A stretch of DNA of 64,000 nt, taken from contig OY987226.1 in assembly GCA_963920705.1 (NCBI GenBank), forward strand, positions 20,183,600 through 20,247,599. Reading direction: 5' to 3'. Source of the stretch: Odiellus spinosus. Its lineage: Eukaryota; Arthropoda; Arachnida; Opiliones; Phalangiidae. Positions 24,268 to 35,900 of this stretch are shown one piece after another; the stretch's first letter is position 1; the number at the start of each line of letters is the position of its first letter. Position numbers and translations under genes: made by a program. Under the pieces are notes generated by a model, which saw nothing but the letters and a program-made list of their open reading frames with translations, had not been told where the DNA came from and did not search any database.

Positions 24268-25438
24268 ATAAGGTTTAGTTCTTTAAATTTTTCCATTATT
24301 TATGGATTTTTAATATTTTTTGAACCTTTGAAATATTTGAAACATTGCCTTTCAGAACCTAAAAATTGCTCAATTTGGTAGAATTAAAAAAACAATGTTT
24401 TTAAGGAAGTCATGGAACAAAAGGTTGTGTAACTGCCATGGGAAACGAAACGATAAATACGCGATCTTGAAAAATTCTATCTGATATAAATGCCCAAGTT
24501 TTAATGCTCGACTGCGGACGAAAATTCTTCAATTTATGGAGTATCTCCAGCTGTTGTCATTGGTTGCGTTTCGCGTCGAAATTGTGTGTTGTTTTCAAAA
24601 GCCGAGTAAGGAACCTAGTTTCTCATCTAATATTTTAAAAGAGATTTTCTTATTTTACATGTTATTCAGATGAATAATCTGTAAGTCCCCTTACAGTTAC
24701 AATTCGAGATCATTGTTTACCATTAATTGATTAATTATGATCGTTGTAATATAATGCCAATGGCCCAGGTACACTTTTACATAATGGCAAATCGTTGTTT
24801 TTCCCCTAAAATTATGCTTTCTGATCAAGTGACAAATATATATAATATTACTTAGTGTTGCCCAAAAAATCATCAAGTTTGTATTCTTTTCACAATAAAT
24901 TTTCGTACTTTTACCGTATGTCCAATCTTTGATGCTAGTGCTCAAACTAGGGTAACTTTTATCTGAAAAGAATAAACTGTTGTTTCTCGTATAGTGCAAA
25001 TAAGCAGATAAAAACCATTTGTCCATTTTAATTTTAACTAATTTTTAAAACCGAATTATCTGTTCTAAAGACTCCAAACTGATACACAAACGGATACCTG
25101 TTTTAACTCTAATTTTATAATATTTTTGCGAAATATTGCGCAATTACTTGGCAATGGTTTTAATTCATTCTTTAAGCGAGAATTCATCAAAAAAAAAAGC
25201 TCTTCACAGTTGGCTGGCTGATAGAATTAAGTCGCGGTTAAAATATAGAAAACTTTACTTCGAATAAGTTTTTTGTCAAATGAAATTCAAAAATTATACA
25301 CAGTTGTCACGAGGAAAAAATTGCTGGTTGCTTGGGTTTATTGTCGCGAACGCTATATAAGTTTGTACAATCTATACTCTACTATACAACGTTTGTCCAT
25401 GGTCGTGGCGTTTGCCAAAGAGTTGGTATTGAAAATAA
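24268..25438. other. Intergenic spacer
   Basis: AT-rich, no gene seen. The minus ORF 24697-25026 and plus ORF 25273-25476 show no signal peptide, domain or splice context. Confidence 0.4.
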
Positions 25439-25745
25439 TCAGGGTTCGTGCAAACTTGGAAATCTCAGGGAAATAGATTAAGGGCTAAAAATTCAGGAAA
25501 TTTTAGGGTAATTTAGGAATAATAGTGAAATTCAGGGAATACGAAAATTATTAGTGATAATTTGAGGTAGGGGCGTATTTGGACTAAATGGGCTGTTTCA
25601 TCAATAGACTAAAACCACTCCAGGGTGTCACAATTGACAGAAGTTGGTAGGGACTGTCTCTCGTGCTTTATGATTAATATTAATGTAATCAGTGGTCTTG
25701 GACCTGAAAATTTCAGGGAAATATTTGTGAAAAAACCTGATTATT
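25439..25745. repeat. TCAGGGTT...AACCTGA MITE relative
   Basis: It opens ATCAGGGTTCGTGCAAACTT and closes AAAAAACCTGATT with several TCAGGGAAAT motifs. A second fragment at about 26505-26580 (GGCTCGTACAAACTTGGATA) is the immediate left flank of the DD82E transposon. Confidence 0.55.
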
Positions 25746-26607
25746 TAAGTTCATGTTATTATTAATATAATAATTTTGTTCATCTTTAATTGTTAAGTTT
25801 CATTAATTATACACAATATATTCCTCAGTTTGTTATTTGAAATAGTTCTAAAAAAGGCCAAACTTCTATAACGCGTCGTAGGCCTAGCGTTAAAAATCTC
25901 CTAGAATGGCAACGAGGTCGCAAATCAAGCGTACAGACGGGTTGAGCGGATCATCATGGCGAAGATTATTTCCATTGAACTGGTCGAAATATTTCATGTT
26001 TATCATCCAAATCAATCGGTAATAGTTAATTTAGGTTATATATTTTCTAATTTGATAAAAAGTTGTCGCCGGTATCGAAGTTTAATTGCAAATAGTTAAC
26101 GTTTTTGCATCGTCCTGGCGCTAACCCTCGATCTAATCGTGATTATCCATCAAGTCTTCAAGTGTGGATTGTGCGGGCGATATCGCGAAGTACAAAATTG
26201 GATGAATTACTTAATTTGCATACCTAATTTGTGAGTTTTCCTAATTATACTTTTGTGATATGATTGTTGGTATTCATGGCAAAATGTGTATTTTTATTAT
26301 TAATAGTCTTTCTGAGCTAAGGTAAAATGAAAATTAATATATTGGGATTGGTGTATTACTATCTCCACGACAATCGAACTTCAAGCGTGTTTTTTATGGG
26401 ACCCGAATATTTTTACTTTTTATACGATATACCTTCAATCATGTGATTGCCTATGCTTGTTTTATTTATGACTCAAGGTCATTAGAATTTTTACTACGTT
26501 GACATGGCTCGTACAAACTTGGATAACCTGGAAATCTCGGGGAAATAAATTAAAGGTTAAGCTGACAATTAAGTTGTAAAAAAAGTGTAACGGGAAACGT
26601 ATACTTC
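25746..26607. other. Intergenic spacer
   Basis: A short possible exon (25956-26018, ATG to a GGTAATAG donor) is present but has no convincing partner. Otherwise nothing beyond the MITE fragment near 26505-26580. Confidence 0.35.
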
Positions 26608-27116
26608 TATAGTCGCCCCAACGAAAGAAGAGCCCTGAGAAAAACGTCCGAAATGGGGTCGCCACCATCGACCCCATAGTTATTAATCAACTTGTTTTTC
26701 TCTTGCGATGTCTGTCTGCAATATCGTCTGCTATCGAGATTGAGTGGATAAGTTCGGTGTTATAGAACGTCGGGTTTTTGCAGTGATATGCTGTTATATT
26801 TTGTTTAATGCGATCAATTATTCTGTATAATTCATATCATAGCGAAACAACATTAGAAAGTACACCAGTACTAGTTTTTTTATTACGATTAACCTCAGAA
26901 TTTAAAAACATTGAATATTTAAGGAAAGACACCATTAGTGAAAAAACAAATATAATCTAAAATTAATGTAATTGTCTTAGAATTCAAGCACTCTTTGCCC
27001 GTTTAGTTCGAATATTCATCGGAGTCTTCGCTGTCATCTTGCATGTTGATAATAAGAGGTTCAATCGCGGTTTCGATGATGGCATCTTTTTCCCAGTACT
27101 CTTCAAGTACCTTTTC
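26608..27116. repeat. Left terminal inverted repeat of the DD82E transposon
   Basis: Matches the complement of 28539-29050. The inner boundary is set where GGTACTTGAAGAGTACTG (complement here) stops matching at CTTTTC (27111-27116). It contains an antisense copy of the transposase 3' end including its stop codon. Confidence 0.9.
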
Positions 27117-27309
27117 AATTTAAAAAATATTCAATTACCCGTGGTTTCGTTTGTTTTTTTAGTTAAGCGGAAGGAATTGCACATTTTAATTAAGATCACT
27201 TTTCTTGTTTAAATTGACTATTTTATCTAAAATAAATATTTAAAACTTTGACAATTTTATCGCGCATGGTATTAATCAATGGGAGTGTGCAGCTCATAGT
27301 TAGTTAACC

Positions 27310-28652
27310 ATGCCAAAATGTAGTAGAGGCTCAACTATCCACCTCCAGGCACGAATAATTATATCTAATGTGGCCAGTTATTTTGAACGAGAGCGCAACG
27401 AAAAACGTGTCTTGCATCCGGTTGAACAGGTTCAAGTTCGCACGGCAGAAGCAACTGGTGTAAGTTGTACAACGGTTAAAAGGATTCAGAAGGAAGTGAA
27501 AGATGCCGAACAGATAGGAAAGTCATACGCCGAGGTTGCCCAGAGTCCCGGGAAGTCTAGAAGCCTTTCATCCCCAGTAACTGAGGTAGATAGCTTTCAG
27601 CTTGAAGCTATTAGACATCGAGTACATCAATTCTACTTAGACAAAGAGCTCCCCACTGTAGAAAAATTACTGGAATCCCTTCGACAAGTCGACGATGTGA
27701 CGCAAGAAGCCATTTTCAGCGGTGGTCGTGAATCATTACGACAAGTACTTAAAAATCAACTTGGTTTCGAGTATAAAAAGGTCGATAGTCGCAAGCATCT
27801 TATGGAAAGAACTGACGTCGTGGCTCGCCGTCGGCAATTTCTAAAAACTGTAAAAGGTATCGATTTGAAGGACAACGTTATTTTTATTGACGAGACGTGG
27901 GTGAATGAAAACCATACGGTATCGCAATGTTGGCAGTTGGACGATATATCTGGTCCAAAAGTCCCTTCTGGTAAAGGAAAGAGACTTATTGTACTTCACG
28001 CGGATTCCTCGAAACGTTTTGTGAAGAATGTACTCTTGATATTCCCATCTAAATCGGGCCTTGCAGACTATCATGCCGACATGAATGCCAAATGCTTCAA
28101 AGAGTGGTTTATAAAACAACTTCTTCCTAACATTGAAAATGCCACCATCTTCATGGACAACGCGTCATATCACTCGGTTATTGTAGACAAAGCACCTACC
28201 ACAGCAACTCGTAAAGGCGACATGCAGAAATGGCTCGACGACCAACACATTCCCTATGACAAAACCTCACTCAAAGCGGAGCTCTATGAAATAATTAAAC
28301 TTCACAAGTCAAGAACCCTGAGATACGAAATTGACGAGATTGCTGAAAGTAGAGGTCACAAAGTGGTGAGGCTTCCACCGTACCATGGCCAGTTTAACCC
28401 AATTGAGTTGATATGGGCACAAGTGAAGTTGCCAAGGAGAATTCTGGTTTCAAACTATCGACGGTCAAAGATACGGTCACCGTAAGGGCCATAGAACGTG
28501 TTACACCGGAAAATTGGATCAACGCGATTATGCATGTGGAAAAGGTACTTGAAGGGTACTGGGAAAAAGATGCCATCATCGAAACCGCGATTGAACCTCT
28601 TATTATCAACATGCAAGATGACAGCGAAGAATCCGATGAATATTCGAACTAA
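27310..28652 (+). pseudogene. DDE transposase of the DD82E element, one frameshift
   Basis: The first frame (27310-28485) runs 373 family-like residues and then leaves frame; the second frame (from about 28425 to the stop at 28650-28652) continues with EVAKENSGFKLSTVKDTV to a DDSEESDEYSN end. A helix-turn-helix region lies near residues 40-65 (TAEATGVSCTTVKRIQKE). The catalytic triad is visible: D194 (IFIDETW), D283 (FMDNASYH) and E366 (QFNPIELIW), with 82 residues between the second D and E. That spacing matches the DD82E group described as Sailor. The frameshift is just after WAQVK, past all three catalytic residues, so loss of activity is likely but recent. Confidence 0.88.
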
Positions 28653-29050
28653 ACGGGCAAAGAGTGCTTGAATTCTAAGACAATTACATTAATTTTTGAT
28701 TATATTTATGTTTTTTCACTAATGGTGTCTTTCCTTAAATATTCAATGTTTTTAAATTCAGAGGTTAATCGTATTAAAAAAACTAGTACTGGTGTACTTT
28801 CTAATGTTGTTTCGGTATGATATGAATTATACAGAATAATTGATCGCATTAAACAAAATATAACAGCATATACACTGCAAAAAGCCGACGTTCTATAACA
28901 CCGAACTTATCCACTCAATCTCGATAGCAGACGATATTGCAGACAGACATCGCAAGAGAAAAACAAGTTGATTAATAACTATGGGGTCGATGGTGGCGAC
29001 CCCATTTCGGACGTTTTTCTCAGGGCTCTTCTTTCGTTGGGGCGACTATA
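28539..29050. repeat. Right terminal inverted repeat of the DD82E transposon
   Basis: It starts inside the transposase reading frame (GAAAAGGTACTTGAAGGGTA) and ends GGGGCGACTATA. See the left repeat for the pairing. Confidence 0.9.
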
Positions 29051-30370
29051 GGATTGATTGAATATTTTGAATGATAGTTGGTATTTGGTACTTCTAAAGT
29101 CTCGTTCATACATAGATCTAAATGCGCTTAGTTGCGCTTCGATTTTTATAACTATTATTAAACCAATGTTAGAAATCAGTTCGTGTTGGTTAGGGAAGCA
29201 ATGTGGTCAAGTCGCTTCGGTTCAAACCGCTTTGAAAATACAGAGACGGGGAAACAAATTTGCTGACAAATCTTAAAATAACAAGAATGAGGCAAGGCCT
29301 TTCACGAGGCGCAGTAAATGAATGTCAATGATAGTCCCATATGAGTCGTATTGTAGTTTTAACTTTCGTAAACTTAATGGCGAAGGTAAATCACAGCATT
29401 TGTAGGATAATGTAATGACAAGAATAGATTTAACACAAGAATATGGAAGAGCTATACCTTTGTCTGCGCGCTAGTCATAATTAGGCGGGGCCTATGGGGG
29501 CGCCGCGCCTCATGTCACGTGCACAGGAAGCGGTTAACGGTTTTCTACGATAAGTGCGGGGGGGGGGGTATCAGGCTGCGGCGATAGGGTAAAAATCATA
29601 ACAAATATTACGTCAAATCTAGCAAGCTTCTCCCGTTCATGACTAGTGTTATACCTAGGAGGATGAAGGGGGACCGAGTATTAAATTCTTAGGTTATACT
29701 AGACCTGTAGCGTACGGTTCAATATGCTTGTGTTAAATCTATTCTGGTAATGAGTGTACACCTTTAATTTGTCCTTGGTACAAGATACAATCTATATTTA
29801 TGGTTAAAATGTCGGATTGTTACTGAATGGTTGCTTTTTCGATTGTGATAATGATTCATTCTTCAAGTCTTAAAGGTAATTTTGAGTATTTGTTAATTAT
29901 CGCCTTGTAAGAGCCCGCGAGTACCCGACGCCAATGGAGCAAGCTCAAACGCCTCTGAAAGACCATTTGCGTTAAAAAATTCAACCAATACAATGATCCT
30001 AAAGTATAGGGTAAAGGAGACTTACGAGCTCTAGTACCTTCCAAGGCCCGACGAGTGTGTTTGTGAAATTTTCGCGTTCTGTGCGTGCATTTTTTCCGAA
30101 TCGCGCGAAGTGTGAACATCACTGTGCAATGCGTTATTTTGGATATCATAAACTCAAACAACATTCATCGTAGACCTTCAATCTGGTAAGTTTTATAAAA
30201 TTTCCATGTTTGTGTTTTTTTTTGTGAAGATATTAGTTTTATTGTGGTTATTGAAATCGAATAATTTTATGCTCACGGTTGAGAACTGAGTGTAATACGA
30301 AGTAATTTGTGAGGTTCCTTCTTCTTCCTTCGCGTAATTTTGTCTACTTTATAATTAATCCGCAGATATA
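29051..30370. other. Intergenic; possible untranslated first exon near 30180
   Basis: No coding gene is recognised. A GC-rich patch with an 11-G run lies at about 29480-29575. Near 30180 the sequence CTTCAATCTGGTAAGTTTT is a strong donor after a non-coding, CpG-containing stretch (30050-30130), which could be an untranslated exon of an unseen plus-strand gene; this is speculative. Confidence 0.3.
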
Positions 30371-30655
30371 ATATTACCAAGTGAGGTAACTTTTATTTGA
30401 ATCTTAAATTTATTCTATCTTTATATCCCAATTGTGATACTTAAAAGAGACTTTTGGCGAGTTTGAAGGTAACCAAGTGAGGCAACTTTTATTTGATTTT
30501 TAAATTTCTTCTATCCTTATATCCCAATTGTGATACTTGAGACTTTTGGCGAGTTTGAAGGTAACCAAGTGAGGCAACTTTTATTTGAAACTGATTTTCT
30601 TCTACTCTGATATCGCAATTGTGATACTTAACCCCGAAACTTTGGGCGAGTTTTA
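30371..30655. repeat. Three tandem copies of a roughly 95-bp unit
   Basis: Each unit contains ACCAAGTGAGG(C/T)AACTTTTATTTGA, TATC(C/G)CAATTGTGATACTT and ACTTT(T/G)GGCGAGTTT. The unit has no reading frame in common across copies. Confidence 0.8.
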
Positions 30656-30969
30656 CTCAGTGGTGGAGTCAGTAATTTTTCACACGTAGGCTGATAATTT
30701 TCGTTGTAGCTGACTTTTTTTGCTCGACCATAATTAGAGCGCCTTTGGAGAAAATTCGTTTCTTTTCTAAGCCCCTTTGATATTTTCACGTAAACTATAG
30801 CCTTCTCAGCCTACGCCTGGTGTCGCCACTGACGATGGCAAAAGCTCGTGTGGCTGTTTTAAATAGAGAATATGCAGAACCCCGCGTGGTTTAATTAGTT
30901 CCTACTTTTATAAGTTTGCCGCTAGAAAGCGCTTATGTTTTGTTATTCTTTCTATATATACTGTATATA

Positions 30970-31285
30970 TTACCAAGAATCCATTCGGGTTCCATAAGAA
31001 TATGGGAGGGCGGCGATTCAATAACCATCCTCCCAAACTTTGTAGCAAAAGTTCGTCCGCTTCGAATCGATTTTTTAAGTAAATCGCTCCTGACATTATA
31101 TTATTAACCCGCGCCACTAACGACCTTGACATAATATTTTGAGTAATAAAAATGGAGCCGACCGAAAAAAGATCTAAGCGTACAAATGTTTCGAAAATTG
31201 CAGACGAACTTTTGTTACAAAGTTTGGGAGGATGGTACCAGAGGCTAAAGCTATGCTCCCATATTCTTATGGAACCTGAATATTA
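30970..31285. repeat. Palindromic element family E, copy 1
   Basis: The ends are inverted: ATTCGGGTTCCATAAGAATA at the left and TATTCTTATGGAACCTGAAT at the right, each followed inward by CATCCTCCCAAACTTTGT(A)(G/A)CAAAAGTTCGTC. The middle has TTAACCCGCGCCACTAACGA. Both strands therefore read ELLLQSLGGW, a repeat artefact rather than two genes. A second, inverted copy is at 47083-47398. Confidence 0.85.
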
Positions 31286-31640
31286 CGATATGTTTCCATT
31301 GTTCATATTCCTAGGTGTAGGCATAAGTTACGTAATATCTAGAAAATTGACTGGATCCCAATTTTTCAATGCTAAATTTCTAAATCAATATGAGTTTCAC
31401 AGTAATAGTTAGTTACAATAACTTTCCCAAACTTTAATCGCCAAATTCAACGAAGGTTCTGTTAACTGTAAAACACACGTTCCCTCGTAGGCGAGAGAGA
31501 ATAGGCAACTCGGGAATCTGTTGCCTTTATAACCAATGTTGTTTTCTTCATAGCATAATTCAAAAATTACTAATCACAGACTTGCGCTGAAAGTAGTACT
31601 ATCTTTCTAATCTAGGGATCCAAACTTCTTTGTGATCTAA

Positions 31641-32085
31641 TCCCGTTTAAAGGGAGAATTCACATGATGAGAATAACAAATGATGTTTTATCGATTCCTT
31701 ATCGTTTAAATAAGCATAATCCAACAATAAAAAGTTTATAAAACAAATATTAAACTAGAAATTTTAAAACTTAATAGGAAAATAGGTTTAGCGGGATTCA
31801 TGGAGATCCTGAATTGCCTCTATGTAAGGTATAGCGACCAATGAGAAAAGGCCCGTCGTTCCACGAGCCTTACAATTGCATTCGATTAGTCACTAGACCA
31901 TATACGCGAGGAAATCAGGATCTCCATGAATCCTGCTAAACCTAGTTTTCGGGTAAGTTTTAAATTTATTTCTAGTTCAATATTTGTTCGTAATTTTTTT
32001 TCACTAGTGGATTAGGGTTATTTAAACAATAAGGAATCGATAAAAAAATCACTTGTTGTTAGGCTCTATTCTCCCTTTACGGGAA
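31641..32085. repeat. Foldback family A, copy 1 (AAAGGGAGAAT ends)
   Basis: Inverted arms of about 190 bp each. Left arm: CCCGTTTAAAGGGAGAATTC, ATCGATTCCTTATCGTTTAA, ATATTAAACTAGAAATTTTA, TTAGCGGGATTCATGGAGAT. The right arm has the complement in reverse order. No ORF. Other copies are at 40011, 56082 and 56409. Confidence 0.85.
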
Positions 32086-32952
32086 TTCATTTTATCTGCT
32101 TTCAATTGGTTCTATTTTCAATATTAAAACTAATAAGACTCGTACTACATACATAGATCTATAATTAAACCAGGAGTTTGTTATGCCCTTTGTGTAAAAA
32201 TAAGATTACGACTCGGACCATCTAAGACAATAAACTTGCATTGAACTTCATAACTCCCTGTACCCCAAACTCCACTATTTTTGCTCTGTCACTTGGTTTT
32301 AACTTTGAGCTAGCCCAAAGTTTAAAAGGCCTATCTCTCACGTGCCAAACGCGCGCCTCAATTTTCGAGTAACAACATCGAAAACTAGTTCCGGAAAAGA
32401 TCGTAGTTAAATGTTTTGGCGCTCAAAAATAGGTGCTATCATAAAAGAGGAGGAGCTTACTTATGGCATGTTTCCGTCGACGTCATCAGCTTCGTAATAG
32501 CTTGTAAAGCTCTAGCGCTCGTGAATACCGGGCATTTCTTAAGTTTATTTTATATATATACGTGTCAGCTCTCAAGGTCGGGTCTCTCTTGATTGACTTC
32601 TGATGCGTCTGGCGCCTATGAAAACGGAAATAACTGCCCTGTATAACCTTAACTCCAAGTGATTTCGTGACTTAGTTCGCAACATTCGAACAAGATGTCA
32701 AACCCACAAGTTCTTTTATAATACCAACTATTGTCGTTGAGTTTTACGGCGAATCTTTCTTGTCAGGTGTTTTTCACTACGTTTCATACTTCCACCAAAA
32801 AAGTTTGCTTATAAACTTCTGATTAAACCCATTTTCAAAGTAACAAACTGGAGAAAAAGCGAGGTATTGCTCGCATTCAAAGATGTTTAATCCAGCTCTA
32901 TCTTTGTAGCATCAAATACTGGTATATTAATATTACATTCTTCCGCTATGAT
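32086..32952. other. Spacer downstream of the caspase gene
   Basis: No gene is seen. It includes the presumed 3' UTR of the minus-strand caspase gene (the part next to 32953). A TATATATA run near 32551 follows a short GC-richer stretch. Confidence 0.4.
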
Positions 32953-35900
32953 TTAATTAAATGGTCTGAAATACAGCTTCTTGTCAAAGCCAATCGGTTT
33001 GAATTCCGGCTCCTGACCGTACACCAAGTTAATTTTTTTTTTAGTCAGAAGTCGAGTGACATCTTCCAGAATCTCTATGATATCTTTGGTGGCGGCATTC
33101 GCTTCCAGACTCTTGACTAGAAATTGACCGTAAATTGAGCCAAATATACCGTTTCTGTACGACACGCGTCCATCCTTGGTCGAATAAGCTATTAGCATGT
33201 CTGAACAAGCATCATCGTACGAATCCCTTTGGATCTCACGATACTTGATTTCATCTGAAATTTAACACGTCAACGATTCAGAATTACTGGTGAGCTATAA
33301 GAGAAGAAAAACTTTACCCATAAACCCTTGATTTTGGCTAGGAGTATATAGGGGTGAAGGAGAGTTTGACTGCATGTTATCGCTTTGAGACGAGTTTACC
33401 GCTTTCCGGCCGCTAGCTACTACCTTTCCCCGTTTCCCCCTCGTTCTGGTGGTACATTTACGCGCAACTAATTTGGAGCGGGGTCGTTAACTCATGTTCT
33501 GTTGGTAAGAGTTGAGAATTCGTGATCACGTGATGCACGTAACCAAGGCGACTAGATGGGCGTGAGTGTCTCTCCCTCCCCCAAACTTGAGATCTAAGAA
33601 CAGGCAGTAGAACTCTCCTTCACGCCTTTATCCTCCTAGCTTTAGGAAGGAACATTTGACCACGAGAAGGCTATTGATTACCCTCCTAAAAACGTGGATT
33701 TCTGGGATAGAAATTTCCTCGTTCCTCGTGTCCCACCCCCGGTTGAAGGTCAATGTTTTACCCTTCAGAACCATGGTTCAACCAAGGTTTTTACCTTCCC
33801 TCCTAGAATTATCTTTCGCCAATAAGTTTATCAGTCTTATGATCGAAGAAGGATTTTGGCCATCGTCGTGAAATAATGACAAAACCAATAGTAAAACTTA
33901 AAAAGACCGATCCTAATTGTCTCTAAGCTTTGAGCAAATAGACTATTCTTTATTGGCTGGAAAGGCAGTCTTCATAAAATAGGTCAGTCATCCTTAGAAC
34001 AAAATTTGGCTTAGAGCGAAAATTGGAGCTAAAAATGGAGCAGCCTTTGAAATTATTTTCTTGAACACCATGCCAAAAAAAAGGTATTCGTGAATTTTCA
34101 AAACAATTATTAGACACTTTTTTGATGTTTAAATGAATTTCTAAAGTTTGGTAAAGTTTGAATGTAATTAAATATAAATTCAAGCCAATCATATTATTTC
34201 AGCCTTCAACATCGCTTGTAATGTCCTAACATTAAAATAATAAGCCGGCGTTTGATGTCTAAAACCTTGGGCAACAAACGGCAAACGCCGGCCTATTTTT
34301 TAATGTTAGGACATTACAAGCGCTGTTAATTGAAGGCTGGAATAATATGATTGGCCCGAATTTATATTTACTTTAATTCAAACTTTAGAAATTAATTTAA
34401 ACACCAAAAATAGTCTAAAAATAATTTAAAAATTCTTGTATACGTTTTTTGGCATGGTGATTCCCAAAATAAATTCAAAAGCTGTTCCATTTCTAACTAC
34501 AAGTTTCCCTTTTACACCAAATGTCAAGTGTCAGATTTTCTCTGAGACGAAAAATTAAGTTTTACTCTTGGGTTTGACAAATTCATCTTTTCAATTTAAA
34601 TCACGATTGAGAATTATCTGAAACAACTCCCTCACTATTTCCACGACAGAACATCATGAAGAATAGTTTCGGTTTCCCTTTCAGTTGAGGGCAATTTTTA
34701 TCATTGAAAGCATTATTAATCTCGGAAATGGACAAAACTCCGCCGTCAGTAGCGAAAACTCCATCCTCGTTGCCGTGAGATAGGATAACGACCACCAGAG
34801 CGTCGCAATTAGAATGGTTGTATTCTTGAAGATATAGTAATTCCTTCTTCATGTCCTAATTAAAAAAAAGTAAAACACTAAATTACGCGGGGTCTATGTT
34901 ACTCTTAGATGAAGGTTATTGCTCAAGATGACGACAATGGAAATAGCAGCTAGTTTGTTAATCGCCATCTTCCTGTAGCAATGAGTTGAAGCGATTTATT
35001 AAAAACTTATGAAGCGCAAGGTTTAGCATGTTTGATGGCAAGTTATGTGATATGGGTGGCTTATTTGACTTCACAAAATTTATGGATGAACACCTTGCCC
35101 ATCATTTGATTTCACGACGTATGCGGGCTCTTTCAGGGGAGGACGTCGTGTTTTTGTTTACAAAGGGAAACCTTGCTAATTTCAACCAAATGGTTTTTGT
35201 CTGTTAGTATTTAACCGTACTCAGCCTCACAAATTTTGTTTTGCCATAAAACTTCTCGACTGCTGTTCTGATTGACTCTGTCGATTATAATTCTAGAAAG
35301 GAACCGTATGATTGAAAGGCCAATGGTAAATTGTGTTAATAAATAAATTAATGGTTAAAAAGGAATCTATTGAGAGTTAAGTTACTTACCTCTAGTTTTT
35401 TGTTTTTGACTACTTTGACATTAAAATGAATTTGGTCGAAAATACTTTCTAAATTAGCGGCATCACAATCGGATCCATCTCGTTTTTTTAATTTTGTGTT
35501 ACTGTCGAAATCTACGTTGTTGATAATGAGAGCGTGTCCTCTGGGTTTTTCACTCATTTTGTAAACGTTATCCTAGACAATATAGTTCGTTGTCAAGTAA
35601 GCTTAATTGCAACGCCCAATTTCAAATTGCTTACGGCATCGATATCATCTGGCGGATGACCCTTTTGTATTTTAATATCCTTCTGCCAAACCTCATCTAA
35701 AATTAAATGAAAAAGCTCAAAAATGAAACTGGTTTCAAAATTGAATTCATCAGTTTATGCGATAGGCAGCGTCTTTTGACGATGGTACAAAAGTATCACA
35801 ACTTTAACTTTCAAAGTATAATGCTTTGTAATGATGCAAAAAACATTATCTGTTATATTTATGTATATACTATAACATCTAGCTTCCAAAATACAGGCTT

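Larger units (their letters stand above)
26608..29050 (+). mobile_element. Tc1/mariner-superfamily DNA transposon, DD82E (Sailor-like), about 2.44 kb
   Basis: The ends are CTATAGTCGCCCC (26607 on) and GGGGCGACTATAG (ending 29051), with TA at each boundary, as expected for TA target duplication. The terminal inverted repeats are very long: 26608-27116 against 28539-29050, about 510 bp, differing at only a few percent of positions by eye. The element encodes one transposase (27310-28652). The right repeat includes the last ~114 bp of the transposase reading frame, so the left repeat carries an antisense copy of that end. Near-identical arms imply a fairly recent insertion. Confidence 0.9.

Noticed and set aside
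25956..26018. Short ATG exon ending in GTAATAG, with a possible second exon near 26162
   Set aside because: The predicted product is about 45 residues with no recognisable feature and weak acceptor context.
29856..30164. 102-codon minus-strand ORF rich in Arg and Lys
   Set aside because: No recognised domain and no splice or promoter support.
30908..31412. Opposite-strand ORFs sharing ELLLQSLGGW
   Set aside because: Both come from the arms of one palindromic element; the same occurs at 47083-47474.
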